Made by a program: the position numbers and the translations under genes. Positions 37,061-47,300 of a DNA stretch of 64,000 nt are shown piece by piece. Each line of letters opens with the position of its first letter. Position 1 is the stretch's first letter. This stretch comes from Tanypteryx hageni. Taxonomy: Eukaryota > Arthropoda > Insecta > Odonata > Petaluridae. The stretch covers positions 128,813,547 to 128,877,546 of the forward strand of contig CM054116.1 in assembly GCA_028673005.1 (NCBI GenBank), in the 5' to 3' direction. Below the pieces are notes generated by a model. It ran no database searches, was not told the DNA's origin, and was given only the letters and a program-made list of their open reading frames with translations.

Positions 37061-37696
37061 TTTAGTGTACGTATGAGTCTTTGGTGAAATTTGTAAGCAA
37101 AGAATAAATAACACCATATTATGAAGACGGTCCCAGGCCTACGTAAAGGTGCGGTTATGAATTTAACGAACTATTTGTTGGTGCATTTTAATGGCATTTC
37201 AGAATCATATTGTACTTTTTCACCACTTCCCACGATTTTGTAGTAGCAGTGAAGAAATTATAAAATTCCTTCCCAACAGAAAAACAACCTATTACTTTTT
37301 ACTAAATTTTTGCCCAGGCATTCACAACTAAACTTAACGAATGAGCTGTACTGCGAATAAAAATCCTCTGGGGTTTATTTTTCGTATCCTGATTGACTCG
37401 CCAAGATGTTTGATTCATTATTATTATAATGTTGTTCTCTAATATATTTGATAGATAATTTTACCTTATTCAGCTCCTTAAATAAAGAATCTGTTAAAAA
37501 AGCAGCCCCACTGTCCATCGGAATGAGGAGTTAGCTGCTGGGGGCGGGGAGACACGTGGGCCTTGGTGACCAGCGTTGCCAACTTTCATTCAAGCACTGT
37601 CATTGGAGAAAGTAAAAATTATCAACTGGAAAATTTATGCTACATATATTATTCAAAATTGTAAACCATTGTATATATAGGCATAATCACAATACC

Positions 37697-37698
<2 letters not shown>

Positions 37699-37758
<60 letters not shown>
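37699..37758. repeat. (TA)n microsatellite at the duplication edge
   Basis: 30 perfect TA units between the end of duplication copy 1 and the 3' end of the minus-strand LINE. Confidence 0.97.
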
Positions 37759-37760
<2 letters not shown>

Positions 37761-39137
37761 TCATAGGTAGTCTGTCCGTAGACAGGTCCGTGATCATTCT
37801 TGGTTAAACCTGGTTCTCCATATACTCCTATTTTCCGCTGTCCTCTTTATATCTTGATAACTCTCTTTCCCTTTCAAATCGTCTATCAGCTGAAACCTTT
37901 TCCTACCTCTTTCCCTTTTCCCATCTAGTTTTCCTTCTAACACGTCTTTAATCATACTCTCTCTCCTCAGGTAATGTCCAAGCCAGTTAGCCTTCCTCTT
38001 TCTGATAGTCTGTATAATCATTCGCTTCTCTCCTATTCTTCGTAGCACTTCATCGTTTTTCATCCTATCTGTCCATTTTATCTTCAGCATTCTCCTCCAA
38101 GTCCACATTTCAAAGCTTTCCAAGTATTTGATGTCATTTTTCCTTAGCGTCCATGTTTCTGCCCCATACAATGCTATACTCCATACGTAGCATTTTATCA
38201 ACTTCTTGCGGATATCTTCCCCTATATTCCCTGTAATTAGTTGTTTCTTTCTCCTGAAAGCCGCTTTTGCTTTTCCTATTCTAGTTTTGATCTCATCCAT
38301 ACATTTTGCCTCTCGTGTTATGATACTTCCAAGGTATTTATATTCTGAAACTTGTTCTAATGACTTTCCCCCAATATTTATGTTCAGATTCTCTTCTTTA
38401 CCCGATATTCGAATGACCTTGGATTTTTCTGTATTTATTTCCATACCGTATTTTCTACCTGTTATCACTAGTCTATTTATCATTTTTTGTAGCTCCTCTT
38501 CCTTTCTTGCTAGAAGTACTATCTTCCCATCCGTATTCATAATTCCTTTACCACAAATTCCATTAGACTTCTTATCCTCCAATTCCAGTGCCGTAGCGTA
38601 CATCATATCATACCGTCCTAACTTCTCCATTTGTTCTATTTCATCACATTTTCCTTTTATCCAATTTTCTCTAGCTTTATCTGTTACCCTTCTCAACTCA
38701 TTGTTTATATGCCTATAGTTGGCTCTACCTTCTTCACTGTTAACATTTTTCCATTTTCGTCTCTCATCCATTTTCTGCAGCATTTCCTTCGTGATCCATG
38801 GTTTTCTGATTTTCTTCTCTTGTTTTCCAATCTCTTTATCCAAGGTATCCTTGATACTGGTTTTAATTTCATCCCATTCTATATCAACGGTCTTCGGTTT
38901 GTTTTCCAACTTTCTTAGGTTATCTTCTAGCTTCATGCTGACTACATCCTTCCTTTCTTTCAGTTTTTCTAGGTCCCAGGTCTGTCTTTCTCTTCTTGTT
39001 TTTCTTATTTGTTTGAGCTTTGTACTCACGTCAAGTATTAGAAGGCTATGATCTGAATCAATGTCTGCTCCTTGCATTGCATTTCTCTTCCCATGTCCGT
39101 ATTGCCCCACAACATTTTCTTCCTGTACTTCTCCGAC

Positions 39138-39143
<6 letters not shown>
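37759..39143 (-). mobile_element. RTE-like LINE ORF2, internally deleted yet open (minus)
   Basis: A long open frame (stop near 37,794) enters from the (TA)n array. It encodes the tail of an APE-type endonuclease (VGEVQEENVVGQ; ADIDSDHSLLILD), a linker (TWDLEKLKERKDVVSMKLED), and the post-RT region (GMEINTEKSKVIRISG, YKYLGSIIT, YGAETWTLRK, MWTWRRMLKIKWTDRM, RKANWLGHYLRRESMIKDVL). Two pieces are missing in frame. One is about 60 codons of endonuclease, judged against the copy at 63.1 kb. The other is the whole catalytic RT core between RKEEELQK and MINRLVITGRKY. The result is about 450 sense codons without polymerase activity. The 3' end has the 'cacggacctgtctac' tail and then (TA)n. Clade assignment (RTE or a neighbour) is by resemblance of the C-terminal region. 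Confidence 0.88.

Positions 39144-39198
<55 letters not shown>
39144..39198. repeat. (TA)n microsatellite
   Basis: About 27 TA units directly at the 5' truncation point of the minus-strand LINE. Confidence 0.97.
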
Positions 39199-39201
<3 letters not shown>

Positions 39202-40130
39202 TGTATGTATTTATTAAATTGTTCTATCTTTGTAAAAAAACTCTGCACTGTTCCAATCTAATCAGAAGATTTACAATTATAATACACGACACAAAGATGA
39301 TGTTCATATCTAGGATTATAGGCAATCAACAATGCCGCCTCAGTGGCTTATAACAAGTTACCTTGTAATGTTTAATGTTCTTCAAGTATTCCTATCATTA
39401 GAAAACGATTGAAATATTTAATGTTAAATAATAATTTTTATAGTGTTGAAGAATTTTTAAGTTCATGAACTGTTTTTATTCTGTAGCGATGTACTATGGC
39501 TGTTATGTACCTGCTCCATGCCTATTTGAGATCTACAGAGTTAATAAAATTATTATTATTATTACCTATAATACGAAATGAATATTCTGAAATCTTTATA
39601 ATCTAAATAAATGACTTTGTTTCATAATAGTTCATTTAGATTATAAAAATTAATGTCTTATTATCATGACATAATTATAAAATGAAATCTATATCTTCAA
39701 ATACAGGTTGTTCAGGTTCTATGCAGGCCATAAATTGATCTTTGGATTGTTTTACCAAACAAGTCTCCGTTTCTGTATGCATTTAGGTTTAGCCATCTAT
39801 GGATGAATATTAGCGGAGTAATTACACACAGTCATTGTGATACAGCGTAATACAACAATACAAAAATTACATTACTGATATTTATCTTAAGTATGTATAT
39901 ACGTAAGCAGAATAGAGCTTCACTTAGCTATTTAGCCATGAGTAATGTATGTAATACAAAAATTTCCCAATTGATATTATATTACAATTTCTTAATTACC
40001 TTAATTTGTTATTTATATAGAATGGAATGTTATAAAAAACACCGATGTGATTTAAACTAAATTTCTTATGGCCACCGTTACATAAGCTATATCGTTCGTG
40101 GAAGGTTATCTGGTGCAAAATAACTATAGG
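39199..40130. other. AT-rich spacer; LINE-like 3' tail near 39.45-39.57 kb
   Basis: 'gatctacagagttaataaaattattattattattacc' at about 39,529-39,565 looks like a LINE 3' end with an (ATT)n tail, but no coding part remains. Nothing else was recognised. Confidence 0.4.
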
Positions 40131-40912
40131 CAGGCCCTATGAAAAGGTGAGGGGGGGAAGGCATTTGGCCACAAGCCTCAAGCTTAAGGGGGCCTCAAAT
40201 TTTGGCAGTTGTTCAGAAACGGTTTATGCACAGGCACTATCTGGGGGCATTGTCGAAAAGAGAGGCCCTTGTTCTTCTTCCTTTCAGAAAAGATGAAGTG
40301 ACATCGAACATAACTTACAATTTTATTTTTAATAGACAATTGATAAATTTGCATAAACAAAAGCTAGAAAAGCATTTCATAAATAAAAATTATTGAAATA
40401 TTTTATTAGCTTATAGGTAATTGTATTTATTCATCTTTTTATCCATCGAAATATCAATAATGAATGTAGAAATGGACACGCCAAAAACAAATTTTACATT
40501 ATTTGCAGGACATCCAAGAATTATGTGACACAACTTCCCCAGTTTTCGCTAAACGATATAATCCCTCAATCAGATCCCCCTCTCTCCTCTTACTTAACGC
40601 ACTAACTTTTTAAAAGAATTTCACTAGTAAGCCATTTCAATGTGCTCTGCATTCTTGCCTGGGTGGAAAGCACTGTCACCAACATAATTTTCGGATCATA
40701 TCTTTTCTTTAGGAGGTCAGAAGATTTTATGAAAGAGTGCTACATAGTGCAAGCTTGACGCTCCTACCCCCAGTGTAATCCGCTGTAACCTTTCAGCGAA
40801 CCCCGACCACCAAAGTGGGTTACATAATGCCTAAAATTTTTATTTTTACTACGGCGAGGGGCCTCAAAATCTGGATGTGGCTCGGACCTCTCTGAGTCTC
40901 ACTGGGGGCCTG
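40131..40912. mobile_element. hAT non-autonomous element, 782 bp
   Basis: The ends are CAGGCCCTATGA and, reversed, CAGGCCCCCAGTGAG. The flanking 8-mers ACTATAGG (40,123-40,130) and ACTACAGG (40,913-40,920) differ by one base. Subterminal GGGGGCCTCAAAT / GGGGCCTCAAAA is shared. The interior has no transposase. Confidence 0.82.
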
Positions 40913-41085
40913 ACTACAGGTTATTTGATATTAAAGTTGTATTGCTTAAAAATATACGAAAATCTGTGGTGCGTAGATAAAGGGCATCTTTTGAAAACTA
41001 CTAGAAAATCTATCAAATTTTCATTGATATCGCCAGAAATTCTAATATACCATTAGATAGAATATTCGCTCACCAGATGGTAGGC

Positions 41086-41313
41086 TCATTCTATCAGATC
41101 TACCAGATCAAGTAGATATTCCAATAAGTTGGCAACGCTGGACGCCGGTGCGGGAGGCTGCGAAACCTCCACGCCCTCCCCTTCCCCCTCGTCGCCCTTC
41201 GCCGCGGCGCTCGAGTTGGCGGCGTTTATGGCCGCCACCCCCACTCCCCCTCCGCCCCCTTCCTCCCCCGCATCAACTTCGCCTCCCGCCGGAGAAACGC
41301 TCAGGACCTCCAC
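41086..41313 (-). CDS. Host gene exon 5 (terminal)
   Basis: A strong pyrimidine tract and acceptor (TTTCCTGTTCAG) start a 75-codon open exon in phase 0, beginning VEVLSVSPAGGE. It is GC-rich with Gly/Glu and Ala runs and ends SVANLLEYLLDLVDLIE before TGA. The final segment overlaps a repeat whose 15-bp end (41,127-41,141) recurs inverted at 37,570-37,584, so the stop may be transposon-supplied. Confidence 0.65.
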   Translation of the reverse strand: MEVLSVSPAGGEVDAGEEGGGGGVGVAAINAANSSAAAKGDEGEGEGVEVSQPPAPASSVANLLEYLLDLVDLIE

Positions 41314-44300
41314 CTGAACAGGAAAGGCAGAGAGAGAGAGAGAAAATAAATGAGTATCTCCCTCGATATAAAAGATCGTTTATTAAATTCTAAAGCTTAG
41401 AAATTCAGCTTCTTGTAACGTTCATCGAAGATTTTTCTTTTAAGGCCTTCGTGCCAACTCATAAAAAAATCGACGCAATATACATTGCACAAACTTTCTC
41501 ATATACGCATATACGTTTGGTCCACTGTGTACGCATATAAAAGAAAAACGCTCATAAATCAATGTTAAGAATGGTTTAGCGTATATTTTAATGGCACAGT
41601 TCGATATTTAGTATTTTTTGGGATAGATGGCTGCGTTAGTATTTATTATTTGTGACACAAGGCTGTACGATTAGGTGGATGTAATCGAAATCCTTGTAGC
41701 CATTTTTGAGTAAAACGATTTGTTTGAAAATATCCTACAAAAAGTACACTTATTTGTTGCGCAATATAGTTCACATTATCCAGTAATATGAGATACAATT
41801 CGATTTAGTTTAACCGTAAGGCTATAGTAAGATTTTGTTTCGAAATATCGAAAATAAAGTACCCTTAATTGTTGCGAAATATCGTTTATGTCTTCGTAAT
41901 GTCATTAATGAATGATATTATCCACTAATGTCAGATATCATTCGATTTAGTTTAACCGTAATGCTGTAGTAAGATTTTGAGTGGATCTCGGCGAAGGCGT
42001 GACGTCATAGGGCTTAGGTAAGGTCGCTTAGCGTAGATTGTAATGTCACTGGAAGCCATATAGTGATTGTAAGAGTCATATGGCTTACGCAGTATTATTG
42101 GCGACATCAGGATCTACAATTGGATAGATTTTAATAAAATTCCCTACAGCCATTTCTGAGTAAATAAAATGCTCTAAAAATCGTGACGAATAAACTACCC
42201 TTTGAACAGTTGTATAAAACTCCTTAAGCCAAAAAAATTGTAGGGTAAGCCCTATGCATTTCGCCCACTAAGTGGGCATCTTCAGGGGAGAACCTGCCTT
42301 GGCAGGTTGAACAGTTGAACCTTGTTCACTGCCAAGGCAGGTTCTCCCCTGAAGATGCCCACTTAGTGGGCGAAATGCATAGGGCTTACCCTACAATTTT
42401 TTTGGCTTAAGGAGTTTTATACAACTGTTCAACTTGGAGCCAAAGTGATTACGAGCTACCATCTACTGTTCCAAACTACCCTTTATTTTTGTGCAATGTC
42501 ACTTTTCTGAAAAAGATGATATATTGCCCAAATACGAGATATGATTCGATTTTATGCACGCGTCTGGGCTCTAGAACAGCGAACAGACCGACCGACAGAC
42601 AGACAGAGGGGCAGACGGCATGGCGAAACCACGGCAGTATATTATAGATAATGATTGAATGAAATAGCAGATATAAAAAACCGTATTAGAAGTGCTTTAG
42701 CCGGATATAATAATGCTGACGGGCAGGGGCGAATATAGGGCCAGGCGATCTAGGCGGCCGCCTAGGACAGACGTCGGCACCCTTTCTCACGAGAAGAGAC
42801 ACTTTTTCAAATAATGAATAACGCGTAACATAAGAAGAGCAGCAGTTATTGGCGGATCCACGGGGGATGACGGGGGCGATCATCCACCCCATCCCCCATT
42901 AGTCTCGCCGTCGTTTCACGTTTTGCGACTATCACTGTCAAAAAAACGGTTCTTCTAATAATAGGCCCATCCTTTTATTTTTCCGCAATTTTTATTAAGA
43001 TTATTCACGAAGCCAATTTAGTTGGGGGTGTTTTAGATGTTTTAACCCATATCTGTCCAGAGGCAACATTTGCTACCAAGCAATTTATAATTATTCTTCT
43101 TAACATTAGAGCGACCTGAAAATGTAGTTATACTTTTTTAAAATCTCAATTTATTCTATAATAAATATATAAAGCCCGCATTATTTTTGTTTCCATACCC
43201 TTTAAACAAAAATTTCAAATGTTTCTTTATGTTCGTCCATTTCTATTGGCCTCTTGTCATCTTTCTACCCTAAGTAGAATATAATTTCTGTAATAGTTTT
43301 ATTATAATCTCTCTCCATCTATTTGTAAATTCTACATTGTGTAAGAGTTAACATGAAAAAATAAGGATCTAGAAATATTTTTTTTCACCACCGTAATTGG
43401 ACAACTAACTAAGGTGGCAACAAATGTTGCCACTGGGCAGATAAATGTCCCTTTTAGGTATTATCACATATTTTGCCAATTTTTTTGTTTTCAAAACTTT
43501 GTTTTCTTTCTTAAAAATGTCAAACGCTATTCAGCATCCAAGAAATTGAATACAACCGTACCTATACCTTTCACTACTTACGCAGTATTATTTAAATAAG
43601 GGTGGGGTTGATGTGAATGATAAATTTGTTGCGCAGTACAGATCAACTAATAGAAGCAAATAGTGGTGGTGTTCTTTTATTGGGTGGGCAGTCTATGTTT
43701 CCTGCGAAGAAGGGTGGCTTGTTTACAGAAAATAATTGAATAACAATATTCCATTGTTAGATTTTCGTAGGGAATGTGTTTAGTTACTTTTGCGACGTTA
43801 TGGCTCAGAGATCGCGGGGAGAGGTCCACGCGCATCTATTTCGCTTGGACTGGAAACAGTAAAACGCGATGTCAGAGATCAAATAATTTCGCCATTGTAA
43901 ACGTTGTTCCAAGAGGAGAATATTTATTTGTAAAAAGTGCTATGTTCCTCGACACCCTAAATCAGTGGTTCCCAAACGTTTTTAAGTTGCGGCATACCTT
44001 CGAAGGTAAAGAGGTTTTCGCGTCTCCCCAGCCTTGTAACAAGCTTTTTATATTTTTAGATACGGGTGTTACAGTCTTTGGACACATCCATTCATTGTTT
44101 CTACCACTTAATCAATGTATTAGAAAAAAATTCAAAGCCCAATTACTCACCAACACATGAAAATCCTTGATTTATTTATGTACTAAACAAAGTTTTTTGC
44201 GGCACCCCTAAAAATCTACTGCGGCACACAGTACCCTAAGCTTTTTATGTGTAATAATTACATGTTCTAGAATTAAAATTGGTTAATTTCCATTTTGTAA

Positions 44301-47300
44301 AATTAAAAGCTATGTAACAGGCATCATAAAATTAGTTAAACTAATGTAAAGTGTATGCTAAGTGGTCTATAATATGAAGTATTCTGGAATGAAAAATTGT
44401 ATTTATTGAAATTTTGTTATTTGAAATTAATAGATTTTATGATGCGAATTCTTTTTTGTAAGTTCGCAGTTTTAAAAAATATACATGTTTGGAGGTGTCA
44501 CAACAAAAATAATTGAATTAATTTATACGTGTAGTACGCTCAGCGGCCCTCCCGAACGGACCCGCCCCACGAAATCTATCCCCCAGGAATCGCCCCACGA
44601 GTTTTCAGAGGCCCAAGAAGCCCCGAAATCCGTCCCCGATCTCCATCCCTTCCCTCCCCCTACGACGACGACCCTACCCGCCCCCGACGGCCCCACTCTC
44701 CCCCCCGCCGCGCCCCCCGTCCCAGGCGCGGTACAACGTGTATAACTCCACGCACTTGTCGAATTTTCGCTTTCCTCCGGCCCATCCGGCTCCAACGAGA
44801 GGTCTTCTTCTTCATCCTTGTCTCTCCTTCCTCGGCCGCCGACGCCGGACAGTCTCCGAACCTCTATCTATGAACTTTTGCACCAATCGACCGCTTTTCA
44901 TGCCACTTTGTGGAAGTCTCCCGCTACTGCCGAGCCGAGCTCCCGAGGTTAGTTTTCGTTTCGAATATTGAACGTCTCGGGTTCGATTCCAAGAACTATT
45001 ATCATTCCCATTTGATTCACATGGGAAATCCGAAAACCGTGGTTCAGGGCAGTTTTCTCTAGCGTATCAAAATATCTTAGAATTGTAATATCGGCGCCGG
45101 TGCAAATTTTAACACGTTTTTTAAGTTTTACTAGATTCTCCGACCCTGGCGCCGATGGTGCACAAGCCGTTTAAATCCGCTCCACGGGCTGCACGCGACA
45201 ACCCCTCCCTCCACTCTACTCGTTTTGGCCCACGATCCTCGCTAAAGTCGCTGGTTATGAGAAGTATTACATATTTACTGGCCAACATTTACTAAACCTA
45301 ACCGCAAATTGTATTTTATTTTATTTTTTAAACTGGCAAAATTTTCCCATGCTGTTAAAATGTCCCCGCGCGACTCAGGTCGCCATCGTAATAAAATAAT
45401 TAAAAATTAATTTAAAAAAGATTTTTTCGCAAAAAGGTAAAGAATGAATTTTGATTTATTGAACTTGATTGAAATTCTTTGCTAATGTTATATCGCTCTG
45501 TGAAGCTGCAAGAATGTTAGCAGGTAGAACGTGAGCCAAACGTCATTACGTGATTGATGCGAGTAGCGAGCTGTGGCGGCGCAATAAGATACTTGAATGA
45601 AAATTTACCAATTCTGAGTGTCCATTGCCATTCGACGCGGTCACCTCGTCGCGAAATCTCACCTGGGGAAAAAATGGTCTACTAAGGAAACTGGTAGAAG
45701 CATCTAAGCATTACAAAGAACATAAATGAAATTCAACAGATAATTTTTATTTATATTTTCAATCTTGTGATAGGAGAACTAATGTTTTGTTGTTGACTAT
45801 ATAATTATGTCTTTATTGTTTTATTATTACACAGACATATATAGATTAACCATATAAATAGGGTATTGAAAAGGGACACGACTTTGTAATATAAATATAT
45901 AATAGTATTAGGTACATGGAAGCAGTGTTTCATAAATAACACTCACGTGTTTTTCCGGCGGTTGACTACCTCTGACGTGAGGAGAGGAGGGGTCATGCGC
46001 CTGCTCTCCAGCCTGAAGAGCAAAACATCAGGATGACTTAAAACCAATACGTAGTCATGAAACGAAGTTTATTAAGTTTCTCAAAAAAATTTACAATTTA
46101 ATGAAACAAAAAGTAACAAAGCTTATTAAAATCTCAGAAAATACAATTATTTTACAATTCTATAAAATATTTCTATTGCCCAATTGCTGAGTCACATAAT
46201 TTCCAATATGTAATAATGAAAAAATAACTTTGTAGTTTCCACAAATTTTATTTTAAACACGACCGGTTTCACTACGATCGTAGTAGCATCATCAGGTGAT
46301 TTGAATTTGAATGCCCAGCTGATTCGCCTCTGTCCTACGCACTGTGGGTATCTCAGGGGTAGTGTAATGAATAGCCGGGGAAGGGAGGAGGGAAACCCGG
46401 TGCCAGCATTTGCCTGCTCTTACGAAGAACACCAGGGGAGCCAACAGTAAGTAAGCTAAATAGAGTAGAATGATTGTGGAAAAGGTATTCATTTAAGAGG
46501 GGCGAATGTTTACAAATAATTATCTCTAGCTGTTCGAGTGCATCCAATTTGCGTCCTTTACTTAATTGGATTAGATCATCTTGATGGATGGATGCAATGA
46601 ATGCAGCCTTCCCTCGTTTTACGAACTACCGTTTTACGAGTTCTTGCTTACACGAACTGAGCAATTTCATGCCTATTTTTATTCGATTTGCGAACGACAA
46701 ATTTTCGCTTATAAGAGTTCGTCCTTTTTCTCAAATATCGAATAAATGCGCTGTTCCGAATAAGAATTATCATCTCGGTCTCAGTACGCGCGTTGCCGTT
46801 CTTTGTGAAGTACGGTTCGCTGAGTGGTGTGCATTTTTATCTTTTAAATCAAGACATATTTTTGTGAATCATGGCCGTGCCGGCCTTTCAGTTATTGAAA
46901 GTGGTAAAGTGAAAAAAGAGAGAAGGGCTTTATGTGTAGCCCAGGAAGTAAATGCACATTATTCAAAGATTGGAGAAAGGCGAGCGGTCGAAGAATTTAA
47001 CCTATCTTAGGCTAACATAGGCTTAGATATCATTGCATAATACCGCTAATATATAGAGTAAGACATCATATGACTAAGAATGTCATTTAAATACATTAAT
47101 GATGTTTTTTCTCAATTTGCCAACATTCGGTGTTGTTTATAAGTGAACTGTGGGATAGTTTTTTATTTTGGCCTTCGGAACCAATTAAAATTTTTTACAT
47201 AGGATGTAATGGGAAAATAATCTTTGTTTTACGAGTTTTCGACTGACGAACAGTTTTCGTGGAACGAATTAATTTCGTAAAACGAGGGAAGGCTGTACCA

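Larger units (their letters stand above)
28298..37662. repeat. Segmental duplication, copy 1 (9.36 kb)
   Basis: The segment repeats in direct orientation at 53,555-62,915, offset 25,257 bp at the left end and 25,253 bp at the right. Differences are sparse: single-base changes, a 13-bp segment near 29,868 absent from copy 2, a 10-bp segment near 31,110 absent from copy 2, and a TA expansion in copy 2 at 59,178. Because both copies carry the same nested transposons, the duplication is younger than all of them. The left junction cuts just downstream of LINE ORF1; the right junction is next to a (TA)n array. Confidence 0.97.

Noticed and set aside
38206..39051. Plus-strand frames of 95-170 codons over the minus-strand LINE
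   Set aside because: They are antisense shadows of the LINE ORF2, as shown by the LINE protein motifs on the other strand.
44523..44795. Minus-strand 90-codon frame as a confident extra exon of the host gene
   Set aside because: No convincing acceptor and no donor giving the phase needed by exon 5; left only as a doubtful feature.
46588..47010. 140-codon frame as a host gene
   Set aside because: It begins within the terminal inverted repeat of a Tigger-type element and has no recognised domain.
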